Positions 52,511 to 61,631 are shown, counted from the stretch's first letter. The stretch: DNA of 64,000 nucleotides from DATFXM01 sp035315885 (GCA_035315885.1 DATFXM010000097.1:62001-126000); one strand, 5' to 3'. Made by a program: numbers and translations. The notes: generated by a model from the sequence alone, not told the origin.

Positions 52511-52540
52511 ATCGGACGGCCTGATGTCGTCCGGTCTCCA
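52511..52540 (+). other. Intercistronic hairpin after dnaK
   Basis: CGGACG (52513-52518) pairs with CGTCCG (52527-52532) across a ~9-nt loop, 27 bp after the dnaK stop, with no T-tract, so attenuation or mRNA processing is more likely than full termination. A second small palindrome, CTTGCTTAACGCAAG, is at 52551-52565. Confidence 0.5.
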
Positions 52541-52604
52541 GGTTCGCACTCTTGCTTAACGCAAGCGCGCAGTACTCAAACCTCAAGACTTCGGAAGCGA
52601 TGGT

Positions 52605-53690
52605 ATGCCTGGCAGCGACTACTACAAAATACTCGGTGTCGCGAGGACGGCTAAGACCGAGGACATAAAAAAGGCATATCGTCGTCTGGCGCGTCGCCAT
52701 CATCCGGATGTGAATCCGGGGAACAAGGAAGCCGAGGAACAGTTCAAGCAGATTTCAGAGGCCTTCGAAGTCCTATCGGACCCCAAGAAACGAGAAGTCT
52801 ACGACCGCTACGGCTACTACTCGGAGCAGGCGGCGGCGGCAGGCGCTACCGGAGGGTTTGATTTCTCCAATTTCGGCGCGGCAAATTTCAAGGACATCTT
52901 CTCCGAGATATTCAGCAGCATTCGAGGGCAGGGTCAGGCGGGCCGCGCGCATCCGTCGCGTGGCAGCGACATCGAGTACCCCATAGCGTTGACGTTCGAG
53001 GAAGCGATGCGCGAGTCAACGGTACGGATCGAAGTCGACCGGAGCGAGACGTGTCAGTCGTGTCGAGGCACCGGGCAGTCCGGTGACGCCACGGCTACGT
53101 GCCCGCTTTGCCAGGGCTCAGGTCAGCGGTCGAGCATTATCGGGAGTTCAACTCGCTGCGCCAACTGCAATGGCTCCGGCAAAGTCCCCGGTCAGTGCTC
53201 TACGTGCAGAGGCGCCGGCAATGTTCCGAAGCGCGAAGGGATCAGCGTTAAGATACCGGCCGGTGTGGATACCGGCTCGCGAATTCGGGTTCCGGCGAAG
53301 GGACATGCTGGTACGCACGGAGGCGGGGCCGGAGATCTTTATATAGTCACGCGAGTGGGAGAGCACGCCTACTTCAAGAGGCAGGGCGACAACATCTACT
53401 GTACAGTTCCGGTGACGGTTCCAGAGGCTGCACTCGGTGCGAAGATCGAAGTTCCAACGGTGGACGGCAAGGCGCTTTTGAGGGTGCCGCCCGGAACTCA
53501 GTCCGGTCAGAAGTTCCGACTACGTGAGCGCGGGGCGCCGAGCCTCCGAGCGGGTGGAGCTCGCGGGGATCAATTCGTCGAAGTCAGGATCACACTTCCA
53601 AAGATAATCAGCGAGGAGACCAAGGAGCTTCTGCAGAAGTTCGCGCGCTATAATCAAGAGAATCCGAGGGCCGAGATGGGATTGGAGTAG
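52605..53690 (+). CDS. dnaJ: Chaperone DnaJ (type I Hsp40)
   Basis: A 361-aa co-chaperone: J-domain with the HPD triad at residues 33-35, a short G/F-poor linker (FDFSNFGAANFKDIFSEIF), and a central zinc domain from ~149 with four C-x2-C-x-G-x-G repeats (CQSCRGTG, CPLCQGSG, CANCNGSG, CSTCRGAG). The C-terminal substrate-binding domain has GVDTGSRIRVPAKGHAG and VPPGTQSGQKFRLRERGAP. The weak glycine/phenylalanine content of the linker is slightly unusual. Co-directional with dnaK. Confidence 0.96.
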   Translation: MPGSDYYKILGVARTAKTEDIKKAYRRLARRHHPDVNPGNKEAEEQFKQISEAFEVLSDPKKREVYDRYGYYSEQAAAAGATGGFDFSNFGAANFKDIFSEIFSSIRGQGQAGRAHPSRGSDIEYPIALTFEEAMRESTVRIEVDRSETCQSCRGTGQSGDATATCPLCQGSGQRSSIIGSSTRCANCNGSGKVPGQCSTCRGAGNVPKREGISVKIPAGVDTGSRIRVPAKGHAGTHGGGAGDLYIVTRVGEHAYFKRQGDNIYCTVPVTVPEAALGAKIEVPTVDGKALLRVPPGTQSGQKFRLRERGAPSLRAGGARGDQFVEVRITLPKIISEETKELLQKFARYNQENPRAEMGLE

Positions 53691-53694
53691 TGCG

Positions 53695-53979
53695 ATGGTG
53701 GAAGCGAGCTACTGGTTGATAGCGATCGGGTTGGTCGTGTTGATAATCTGGGTCTTGACTCGCGAGCAGAAACGCCTTCGAGAAAGAACCTCAGAGGAAT
53801 ACGAAGCAGACCTGGCAAATGCCAAGCAGTCGATGATGAGAGCAGGGTTGTTCGAGCTCGACAAGTTCCTCGGGCCGCAGAGAGAGAAGCGCGCTGCAGT
53901 CGAATACTTGAAGGACGAAGAGCAGGGTCAAACCCGATCTGGCGGCAAGAGCGACGATGCTGACCGGCTCGAGAAGTGA
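53695..53979 (+). CDS. Small single-TM protein between dnaJ and hspR
   Basis: A 94-aa protein of no recognised family. One N-terminal TM (SYWLIAIGLVVLIIWVLT) is followed by a cytoplasmic charged, helical tail (TREQKRLRERTSEEYEADLA, LDKFLGPQREKRAAVEYLKD) and a polar end. It starts 4 bp after the dnaJ stop, and its stop overlaps the following hspR GTG (GTGA), so it is embedded in the heat-shock operon. Confidence 0.65.
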   Translation: MVEASYWLIAIGLVVLIIWVLTREQKRLRERTSEEYEADLANAKQSMMRAGLFELDKFLGPQREKRAAVEYLKDEEQGQTRSGGKSDDADRLEK

Positions 53980-54374
53980 ATCCAGTCATGCGAGCAGACA
54001 AGAAGAAAGCAAAGAAATATACGATCAGCGTGGTTGCTGAACAGTACCAGATTCACCCTCAGACACTGCGTCTATACGAGAGGGAGGGGTTGATCAAGCC
54101 CTCGCGTTCAGCGAAGGGGACGCGCTACTACACCGAGGAAGACGTGCAGAGACTTGAGTTGATACTCGATTTGACCCGGGATCTCGGGGTAAACCTCGCC
54201 GGCGTGGAGATCATTCTTAACATGCGCGAGAAGATGAATCAGATGCAGCGCGAATTTGAGAACTTCCTCCAATACATCCGTGATAACGTCGATCAGGAAT
54301 TCTTCCGATCAGAAGGCTCTAAGAGCGCGCTCGTACCCAGACGCAGCATCCACCTCGTGAAACAGAATCGCTAG
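53976..54374 (+). CDS. hspR: MerR-family heat shock regulator HspR
   Basis: A 132-aa regulator (GTG 53976; ATG 53988 gives 128 aa). Winged-helix MerR domain: KKYTISVVAEQYQIHPQTLR, LYEREGLIKPSRSAKGTRYY, EEDVQRLELILDLTRDLGVN and AGVEIILNMREKMNQMQ, as in HspR. HspR represses dnaK operons through HAIR elements, often with DnaK as corepressor. Located three genes after dnaK, as in actinobacterial dnaK-grpE-dnaJ-hspR but without grpE. Confidence 0.93.
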   Translation: MNPVMRADKKKAKKYTISVVAEQYQIHPQTLRLYEREGLIKPSRSAKGTRYYTEEDVQRLELILDLTRDLGVNLAGVEIILNMREKMNQMQREFENFLQYIRDNVDQEFFRSEGSKSALVPRRSIHLVKQNR

Positions 54375-54389
54375 CCGGCAAAGCTCGGG

Positions 54390-54475
54390 AACCTTTTGCG
54401 GTCTTTGCGAAATCTTTGCGGTCTTGGCGTGAAACCCGACTTACCTGATCGCGCATAGCGGGGACAGCTCCAACT
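54390..54475. repeat. GCGCATAGCGGGGA-family repeat copy 2, with CTTTGCGGT repeats
   Basis: After hspR, three degenerate CTTTGCGGT/CTTTGCGAA units (54393-54430) lead into GTGAAACCCGACTTAC and GCGCATAGCGGGGACAGC, a match to 20460-20500. No complementary arm for the CTTTGCG units was found. Confidence 0.7.
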
Positions 54476-54645
54476 CAATCGGTCAAGAATCAACTAAGAC
54501 GATGCGCATCCATAAACTACTTGTAGCTGACCGCGATCACGTCTATAGTTGTCGCCCGTAGCAACCCGGTTCCCGCCCTTTTTATTACCCGGTTCCAATC
54601 CCCAGTTCCTATCAACTCGTAGCTGAGCTTTGCAGGAGGAATTCG

Positions 54646-57600
54646 ATGATGCAATTCATCTGCTCGTCGAGGTGTTCGTGTGCTTTGTCTCTTCTGATCT
54701 CGTTCGTTTTCCTTTTCGCTGGTCGAGTCGAGCCTTCAAATGCCGACGACCTGGACAACGTAGTCTTTGACGGAACCGTTCGCGACACAACCGGCGCCGT
54801 CATAACCGGCGCGCAAATACGTTTGATCAACGAGTCCACGAGATTTGAACGTTCAGCCCAGACCGATGCCGAGGGACGTTATCATCTGATTGCATTTGAG
54901 CCCGGAAGGTACACGCTGGGGGCAGAAGCCGCCGGTTTCCGCGAAGAGTCGCGGCCAGGCATCGAGGTCATTGCCGGTAGAAGGTTGATCACGAATTTTG
55001 TTCTTGAACCCGCAGGAACGAGCGAACAAGTCAATGTTCATGCCTCAGCGTCATCGCCTATCGATGTAACTCGCACCGTCTCTGGCGGCACGATCGAGGG
55101 CAGGGAATTGGCCGACCTGCCGATCGCCAATCGCGACCCGCTCAAGTTGGTGCTCTTGTTGGGCGGAGTAGCCGAGGCGCCTCTGTCTACCGCTGATCTC
55201 GCGGAAGAAGGCAGCAGCAGATTTTTTCGCGGGACTCCGGAGGAAGCCGGCGTGTTTTCATTGACTGGTGCCCCCGCTACCTCAAACAACATCACGATAG
55301 ACGGGCTCGACAACAATGACGACCGCGGTGCCCGCGAGAGAGTATCGCTCGGGCCGGACCAGATCACCGAAGTTCAAGTCATCACAAACCAATACGCGGC
55401 CGAGTATGGGCGGGCATCGGGCGGAAGAATCAACCTTCGTACTCGCAGCGGCTCGAATCAGCTTCACGCTGACGGCTTTTTCCAGTTTGGAGACGAGTCG
55501 CTCAATGCGAACACCTATTACCGCAACGCGCGAGGTCTTGGGAGGATCCCGCAGCAGCAACGGAGGGAAAGCCTCACCGTGTCCGGCCCGCTCAAGACCG
55601 ACCGGCACTTTTTCCTGGTCGGGTACGAGCGGCTGGACATCACCGACGTTGCGCAGGTCTCAGCCGTCGTGCCGCTAAGGCAGAACCCTGCGTTTGGGTT
55701 GCCGGCTCCCAATCGGCCGGTGGCAGCCGGCAGCACATCGGGACTGTTTGTTGATGAGGTCTCAACGCCTGAGATCCGCAACTTGATAAACGTGCGGACG
55801 GACGTGACTCTCACGCCGGTTCACAACGCTACGATCAGGTTCGATCTGGTTCGGGGAGGCAACAAGAGAGGGTTTCCCGGGAGTTCGCGACTGATCGATA
55901 CGATTCTTGTCGAGGGTCGCGACTCCGGTTCGATTGCGATCACCGACAATCTTGTCTTCTCGAGCACCGCACTCAATCAGTTTCGATTTCAATCGTCGCA
56001 GCTTCAGCCCCGCTCGAGCGGGCAGGGAAACCGGGTCGGCGTTGTGATTCAGCAGCCCGCTACGCTGATTGCTGGCGCGTTCACCGGCAGCGATTCATCG
56101 CCCGCCTTCTCAAGGAAAGAGAAGCGGATTCAGCTACAGGACACGCTGACGTTGATTCGAAGCACGCATTCTCTTAAGACTGGCGCGGATATCCAGCTGG
56201 TACGATCGACGTTCGAAGACTTGTTTGCAGCAGGAGGTCTGTTCACCTTCGAGACCATCGATGAGTTCTTGTCGAACGCACCGTCCCGGTTCCAGCAGAG
56301 ATTCGATACAGCGAGTCGGGTACGAAACAACGTCGCCGGCTTGTTCGTGCAAGACGAGTGGCACGTTCGACCGAACCTGACTCTTTCAGCCGGAGCCCGC
56401 TGGGACAACGAGTCGGTTCTGCAGGACCGGGACAACTTCAGTCCGCGTGTTGCCATCGCCTGGGACCCCTTTGGAGGCCGCTCATCGGATGCGACACACC
56501 GGCTGCTGCGCCGGGGAACAACGGTAATCCGCGCGGGGTTTGGCATCTTCTACAATCGAGCACTGCTTCGCACCATGGACGACTTCAGCCTGGGCCGCTC
56601 TTCCATAGTTGTCGACTCCGATCTGCAAAAGGAGGTTCTGGCGCTCGTACGATTTCCCCAGCCAATCTCCGATCACGCAATCGCGGAACACTTTGGCGTG
56701 AAGGAGACTTCGTTTCTGCGACGAGTGAGCGACCGCCTGCAGATCCCATACACGCTGCAGACAGGCTTCGGAATCGAGAGAAAGGTTCGGGACGACCTTG
56801 TGGCGAACGTCGACTACATCTTTACCCGTGGTGCGCACCAATGGCGGGAGAGCAACATCAATGCACCGGTCTTGCCTGTGGGATTCGGCAGTTTCACCGA
56901 TTACCTTTTGAGCCGCGACTTCGATAACCGGCCGGGGTTCGTCGAAGGTCGTCCGATTTCAGGCGCGAGCGCGGATGTCGTTCGTTTTGACTTGAGCGCT
57001 AACACTTCGAGCACTGCCGGCGCCATAAGAACGGTGAACGGGGTTCGAGTGCTCACCCTTGGTCTGAATGCGCCACGCTCGTCAAACATCGCCGCGGCGT
57101 TGAATGCAGTTCGACCGTTGCGGCCAAACCCGCTTCTGACGCAGGTCGAATTGCTTGAATCTACCGGGAACTCTTTTTACCACGGCGGCATTTTCTCGCT
57201 GCGCTACTCGACCCAAAGGCTACATCTGCGTGCGGTGTACACAATATCCAAGTTTATAGACGAAGGTACTACGAACACCGCTTCACCACAGAATCTCAGA
57301 GATCGGCGCGCCGAACGCGCGCTGTCGCTTCAGGACCAACGTCATCGAATCGTGGTCAGCGGCGTAGTTGCGGTTCCGCTCCTCCGGGTAGATTTTGCAC
57401 CTGTGGTTTCGGTCGGCTCCTCGAGGCCGTTCAACATAGGTGCGGGATTTGATCGCAATCTGAACGACATCTCGAATGACCGGCCGAATTTTCTGGCTGA
57501 GCTTGGCAGACCGGTTTGGCGAAGGCCGGGAAAGGATTCGACCGCCGTAAAGGCGTTCCAGGCGGTCGCGCCGATAGGGTCCGACGGAAACCTGCCTCGG

Positions 57601-57831
57601 AACTATGGTCGAGGACCCGGCACAAGGAGTATCGACGTGCGTGTTTCGAGACGCTTTTCAATCGGAGAGCGGCTAAAGATCAGGCCGTCGGTGGAGGCTT
57701 TCAACGTGTTCAACGAGACGGTATTCAGTTTCGGCTCGGAGTTTATCGACCGGGATGACGCGGACTTCCTGGTTCCACGCCGGACAGCGAAGCCGCGATC
57801 AGTGCTCTTGAATTTGAAGGTGGAGTATTAG
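54646..57831 (+). CDS. TonB-dependent receptor-like protein with carboxypeptidase-regulatory-like domain
   Basis: A 1061-aa outer-membrane protein of the Oar/SusC-like class. A signal peptide (CSCALSLLISFVFLFAGRV) precedes a carboxypeptidase-regulatory-like beta sandwich (~40-125: VVFDGTVRDTTGAVITGAQI, EGRYHLIAFEPGRYTLGAEA), a plug domain (GGTIEGRELADLPIANRDP, NNITIDGLDNNDDRG) and a ~22-strand barrel ending in the aromatic-terminal RSVLLNLKVEY. A strong AGGAGG ribosome site precedes the ATG. Substrate unknown; family members in Acidobacteriota are abundant and thought to transport large oligomers. Confidence 0.9.
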   Translation: MMQFICSSRCSCALSLLISFVFLFAGRVEPSNADDLDNVVFDGTVRDTTGAVITGAQIRLINESTRFERSAQTDAEGRYHLIAFEPGRYTLGAEAAGFREESRPGIEVIAGRRLITNFVLEPAGTSEQVNVHASASSPIDVTRTVSGGTIEGRELADLPIANRDPLKLVLLLGGVAEAPLSTADLAEEGSSRFFRGTPEEAGVFSLTGAPATSNNITIDGLDNNDDRGARERVSLGPDQITEVQVITNQYAAEYGRASGGRINLRTRSGSNQLHADGFFQFGDESLNANTYYRNARGLGRIPQQQRRESLTVSGPLKTDRHFFLVGYERLDITDVAQVSAVVPLRQNPAFGLPAPNRPVAAGSTSGLFVDEVSTPEIRNLINVRTDVTLTPVHNATIRFDLVRGGNKRGFPGSSRLIDTILVEGRDSGSIAITDNLVFSSTALNQFRFQSSQLQPRSSGQGNRVGVVIQQPATLIAGAFTGSDSSPAFSRKEKRIQLQDTLTLIRSTHSLKTGADIQLVRSTFEDLFAAGGLFTFETIDEFLSNAPSRFQQRFDTASRVRNNVAGLFVQDEWHVRPNLTLSAGARWDNESVLQDRDNFSPRVAIAWDPFGGRSSDATHRLLRRGTTVIRAGFGIFYNRALLRTMDDFSLGRSSIVVDSDLQKEVLALVRFPQPISDHAIAEHFGVKETSFLRRVSDRLQIPYTLQTGFGIERKVRDDLVANVDYIFTRGAHQWRESNINAPVLPVGFGSFTDYLLSRDFDNRPGFVEGRPISGASADVVRFDLSANTSSTAGAIRTVNGVRVLTLGLNAPRSSNIAAALNAVRPLRPNPLLTQVELLESTGNSFYHGGIFSLRYSTQRLHLRAVYTISKFIDEGTTNTASPQNLRDRRAERALSLQDQRHRIVVSGVVAVPLLRVDFAPVVSVGSSRPFNIGAGFDRNLNDISNDRPNFLAELGRPVWRRPGKDSTAVKAFQAVAPIGSDGNLPRNYGRGPGTRSIDVRVSRRFSIGERLKIRPSVEAFNVFNETVFSFGSEFIDRDDADFLVPRRTAKPRSVLLNLKVEY

Positions 57832-57833
57832 GA

Positions 57834-57923
57834 AGTTCTGAGTTCTGAGCACTGAGTTCTGAGTTCTGGGCAAGGAACGTCCGACGGAACAACCGCGACA
57901 AGCAACCTCAGAACTCAGAACTA
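57834..57923. repeat. GTTCTGA heptamer palindrome, copy 3
   Basis: Left arm AGTTCTG-AGTTCTG-AGCACTG-AGTTCTG, right arm CTCAGAACTCAGAACTACG. It fills the gap between the convergent TonB-receptor and rhomboid stops, starting 3 bp after the former. Confidence 0.85.
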
Positions 57924-57932
57924 CGAACTACC

Positions 57933-59576
57933 TTAAGCTTCTTCCTCGTCGAGGTGCCGGCCGTAGTCCTGCTTTTTGGGAGGTTGTTTTGTCCAGCTAG
58001 GACGGCTGTTCAATATCTTTTGCGCCCGCTCGAATCCCATGTCCGCGCGATTGGCGAGCGAGGTAGGGAGGGACAACTCACATGCCGCCTTGAACAACCG
58101 CAGGGCACGCTCGACGTCGCCAGCCGCGAGCGACGCCTCGCCGCCTTGCACTGCCGCCTTTCCAGCAAGCGGGTCGGCGATGCAGGCTCTCACCATTCGT
58201 TCGTACTCGACGCCGGCTTCGCGGGTCATTTGTCGTTCGCGGAGGTATTCGCAAATCGTCAACCAGTCGCGAGCGGGGAGTTGCGGTTCGATCTTGTCGT
58301 CCGGGAAGGCTGAAAGAAGGCTGTCGTAGGCATATAGTGCGGCCTCCTTGTCCTGTTCCGAGAGATGAACCCTGATCAACCGCGCGTACGCGGAGTTCAA
58401 CTGACTGAAATTGTTGGCGGCCTGGTACACCTGTATCAGCGCAAGAAGGGCGTTCGTATCGTTTGGCTGCTTTACCAGGTGAGTGCGAAGGGCGCGTTCC
58501 GCGGCTTGTGGATCTGCGCTGTCCAGGAAGCGCAAAGCAGTGCTCACGGCCGGTGCGGCTTCAAACGAAACCTTTGATTCGATCTTCGGATCGATATATT
58601 TCTCCTCTATTTTGAGAAGCCTCAAAACACCCGCGAATGCCGCTCCGTAAACGAACCCGGCTATGTGGACTGTGTAGCCAACGCCGGAGTTCATGCCCGA
58701 GCGCTTTTCAATTTGCCAACTCAAGAGCTGAGCTACGAAGAATGCGACCAGGTAAACATACCCGGGAATCATGAATGTTAGGGCTTTCTTCTTAAAAAGG
58801 AGACGGATCCAGGCGAAAGGCAAGAACAGAAGCTTGATCCTCGCTCGAGGTAGTCGGATCAGAAATGCGCCCATAACCGCCGAAATTGCGCCCGAGGCGC
58901 CGATGCAAGGGACATTCAGCGGGTCAATCAGATTTGGCAAGCACGCTATCGCTCCGGCGGTCAGATAGAAGGCGCTGAACACTCCGCGGCCCCACAGGTC
59001 CTCGAGAGTGAACGCAATCGCAAAAAATGAAATCAGATTAAACACAAGGTGGACTAATCCACCGTGGATAAACGCGCAGGTAATGAGCTGATAGAACTTC
59101 CACTTGCCGTTTGGTGCCAGACCGAATTGATACCACACGCTGCCTTCGGTGGCTTGTTTGAACTCGCCGAGCTTTGTAGTCAGATCATCCTTAAGTTTGG
59201 TCGCGTCTGCAGTCCCGAGCCAAAACTTATACTCTGCCTCGGTATCGCTGGTCCTCTTGACCTGACGCTCGATCATCTCGCCTTCCTGCTGGGTCATGAT
59301 GCCGGCTTCGATAAGCTGTTCGCGCACTGAATCGTCCGCTAAAAGTTGTGGATTCTGCTCGAGAAATCTTTGTACGGCAGCACCGGCCTTCGAGATGTTC
59401 TCTGCGTCGGTGGCCACCATTGGGAACGTCACGAAGTAGATAAGAACATTCAATACGATGATTGAAAAAGTTATCCACGGCAGTCGGCGGACCGTGGTCT
59501 GCTCGTTTCCAATAGCAATAAACGAACCAATAATCGCGAGAAAAATGTAGATGATCAGTATTATTCCGCCCGACAT
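57933..59576 (-). CDS. Rhomboid intramembrane serine protease with TPR tail
   Basis: A 547-aa protein. After TM1 and TM2 (ILIIYIFLAIIGSFIAIG; PWITFSIIVLNVLIYFVTF), a ~110-residue charged, helical loop separates them from the rhomboid core. The catalytic dyad is GASG Ser228 and His304 in GYTVHIAGFVYG, with HGGLVHLVFNLISFF as the usual His/Asn helix. Residues ~345-530 are helical repeats of TPR type (LLALIQVYQAANNFSQLN, AALYAYDSLLSAF). Probably acts in the inner membrane; substrates unknown. Confidence 0.92.
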   Translation of the reverse strand: MSGGIILIIYIFLAIIGSFIAIGNEQTTVRRLPWITFSIIVLNVLIYFVTFPMVATDAENISKAGAAVQRFLEQNPQLLADDSVREQLIEAGIMTQQEGEMIERQVKRTSDTEAEYKFWLGTADATKLKDDLTTKLGEFKQATEGSVWYQFGLAPNGKWKFYQLITCAFIHGGLVHLVFNLISFFAIAFTLEDLWGRGVFSAFYLTAGAIACLPNLIDPLNVPCIGASGAISAVMGAFLIRLPRARIKLLFLPFAWIRLLFKKKALTFMIPGYVYLVAFFVAQLLSWQIEKRSGMNSGVGYTVHIAGFVYGAAFAGVLRLLKIEEKYIDPKIESKVSFEAAPAVSTALRFLDSADPQAAERALRTHLVKQPNDTNALLALIQVYQAANNFSQLNSAYARLIRVHLSEQDKEAALYAYDSLLSAFPDDKIEPQLPARDWLTICEYLRERQMTREAGVEYERMVRACIADPLAGKAAVQGGEASLAAGDVERALRLFKAACELSLPTSLANRADMGFERAQKILNSRPSWTKQPPKKQDYGRHLDEEEA

Positions 59577-59773
59577 CGCGTTTTTACCTCAGCAGGAGTT
59601 CAAGCTTGGGAGGGGCAAACAGGTTCGAGGGCAGGAGCGCCGAATCCGTCACGTCACCGCCGGAATTTATGCGCAGATGATATCAGAGCACCCAATTCAG
59701 GGCAATAGTATTGATTTTGGGGTTCTTACTTGGATTCCGAGCTTCGGAATGAGTTGGCGCTCTCCCCGACATG

Positions 59774-59852
59774 GGAGTACTGAGTTCTGAGTACTGAACG
59801 TTGGCGCGTTGTCACTCTAGCCAACAACCTTCCCACTCAGAACTCAGAACTA
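59774..59852. repeat. GTTCTGA heptamer palindrome, copy 4
   Basis: Left arm GAGTACTGAGTTCTGAGTAC, right arm CACTCAGAACTCAGAACTAG around a ~40-nt loop. The final CTA (59850-59852) is the stop codon of the DUF1801 gene read on the minus strand. Confidence 0.85.
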
Positions 59853-60251
59853 GCCGTTTTCGACACGCGCCTTTATATCGGAGTACGCCATATCGATGAG
59901 CCTGCCTAACGCTGCGGCGTTTGTGGTCGTTGCTGGTCTCAGCTTCACATGGCGCATGGATTTTCCATTGCCTTGCAACAAGCGGGCAGGATCCGATAGC
60001 GACGCACCGTGAAAGAACCCAACGTTGACGTGCGAGGTGAATACATTGACATAGCCGAAGGGCGCATCTCCCAAACATGCAACCGGGCAACCGTCATGTA
60101 AAAGCTCCCGGACTTCGTCCCCGCATTGTCGCATCACCTCAAACCAATGATGCGCGATGGCCCCCAATTCACCTGCGTGGTCTTTCATCCACGCATCGAT
60201 GGCGGGATCCCGCTTGACAGCGCCGTTGAACCGCAGGAAATCCGTTCTCAT
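59850..60251 (-). CDS. DUF1801 domain protein
   Basis: A 133-aa protein matching the DUF1801 pattern AIDAWMKDHAGELGAIAHHW, LLHDGCPVACLGDAPFGYVN and VNVGFFHGASLSDP, ending MRHVKLRP. Small cytoplasmic proteins of unknown function. It starts 59 bp beyond the mltD stop on the same strand, i.e. downstream of it. Confidence 0.85.
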   Translation of the reverse strand: MRTDFLRFNGAVKRDPAIDAWMKDHAGELGAIAHHWFEVMRQCGDEVRELLHDGCPVACLGDAPFGYVNVFTSHVNVGFFHGASLSDPARLLQGNGKSMRHVKLRPATTTNAAALGRLIDMAYSDIKARVENG

Positions 60252-60310
60252 CGTTGAGCCTCACTACAGATTTTCGCGGTCAGAAACGACCAGGGCGGTG
60301 GATGGATCGC

Positions 60311-61555
60311 TCAGTTCTGGTCGCCTGGAGGGGCTGCCTCAGATTCGGCCGGCTTCTTCTCGACCGTCTTCACCATGCCTGCCGGTATTCTGACGACGTG
60401 CTTGCCCGGAGGAGTGACGCCTCGTTGCAGTTCGGGATTCAGATCCAGCAAGGCGTTGTAGGTTATCTTCAGCTTCTTTGAAAGTGGTCTGAGATCGGTC
60501 TGGCTAGTGACCAATCGGGTCTCGTAGCGATAGGGATATGCCTGCGGAACCTCAAATCCGTATTGCTTTGCGTTCTTCGCGATTGTTACCACCGCCAGAA
60601 TAGCGGGCACGTAGTTACGGGTCTCCTGCGCGAGATATCCGCCGCGGTGCAACTTCCAGAAATCTCGTGTGCCGGCGCGCGCGATGGCGGAATCGACATT
60701 GCCCTCGCCGGTGTTGTAAGCGGCGAGCGCAAGTGTCCAATCGTTCCGGTAGCGGTTCGCAAGCCATTTCAGATATCTCGCTGCCGCAATCGTGGATTTC
60801 TCGGGGTTTGACCGCTCATCCACCCAGTAGTTCTGCGCCAGACCGAATCGAGTTCCGGTGGACGGTACGAATTGCCAGATCCCCTTCGCGGCGGCTGACG
60901 AATAGGCATACGGATTCCAGCTCGACTCAATCTGCGCGAGCCAGATCAGATCGGTTGGCACGCCTTCTTGCTTGAAGATGCGCTCTGCCATCTCTCTGAA
61001 GCGACCCGAGCGCTGCAACCCCGCTTCCATCGTCGCCCGGCCGCGACCGCGCGTGAAGTAGCTTATGAACTGTTTGACTGGATATGCGCTGTTGAAATCG
61101 AAATTAAACCTTGCGGCGACGTCCGTTTCGTCCGCGCCGACCTCATCCAGATCGGCATCGGAAAGCGACGCAATCTTGTCGAGAGGCGAGGGCTCATAAC
61201 GTTGCTCGTGAAACCCACCGCTCTTCTCTTCAAGCGCGGCGATCTGGTAGTGATTTATTTTCTCGATGAGTTCCCGGTAGAACACGCGAAGGCGATCGTC
61301 GCTCCGGATGTCGATCGCATCTATCAGGATCGTATCTACTGCCTGGTCAAATTCCCGGCGCGCGAGGTCGTACTGTCCTGCAGCGTAGGCTTGCTCGCCC
61401 TTCTGATAATGCATCTGGGCCGACGCAATGATCCGGTTGACCTCGACCTGCTTGGCCTCCTGAGGCTGCCCGTTGACCATGACGGGGAAAACGCAAAGCG
61501 CCAGAACGGCGATCAGGACAAATTGCGACTTACGAAAAATCATTCCCAAAACCAC
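60311..61555 (-). CDS. mltD: Membrane-bound lytic transglycosylase (MltD type)
   Basis: A 414-aa exported murein lytic enzyme. A signal peptide (FVLIAVLALCVFPVMVNG), a helical N-terminal region (~30-140), then the SLT/GH23 domain: LIWLAQIESSWNPYAYSSAA with the catalytic Glu in IESSWNP, AKGIWQFVPSTGTRFGL, ALAAYNTGEGNVDSAI and YVPAILAV. A C-terminal LysM-like segment (VTSQTDLRPLSKKLKITYNA) and a Pro/Glu tail follow. M5 is an equally likely start. Confidence 0.93.
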   Translation of the reverse strand: MVLGMIFRKSQFVLIAVLALCVFPVMVNGQPQEAKQVEVNRIIASAQMHYQKGEQAYAAGQYDLARREFDQAVDTILIDAIDIRSDDRLRVFYRELIEKINHYQIAALEEKSGGFHEQRYEPSPLDKIASLSDADLDEVGADETDVAARFNFDFNSAYPVKQFISYFTRGRGRATMEAGLQRSGRFREMAERIFKQEGVPTDLIWLAQIESSWNPYAYSSAAAKGIWQFVPSTGTRFGLAQNYWVDERSNPEKSTIAAARYLKWLANRYRNDWTLALAAYNTGEGNVDSAIARAGTRDFWKLHRGGYLAQETRNYVPAILAVVTIAKNAKQYGFEVPQAYPYRYETRLVTSQTDLRPLSKKLKITYNALLDLNPELQRGVTPPGKHVVRIPAGMVKTVEKKPAESEAAPPGDQN

Positions 61556-61631
61556 CCGCTTAGCAGGCTAACGCCCAAAGTCGTGAAACGGTTCGGTTTT
61601 CTATTATACCTGAACCGAGCCAAAGCGGGAG

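Noticed and set aside
52551..52590. HAIR-like site upstream of dnaJ
   Set aside because: ACTCAAA and CCTCAAG half-sites occur but lack a CTTGAGT partner at seven-base spacing; the CTTGCTTAACGCAAG palindrome is not HAIR.
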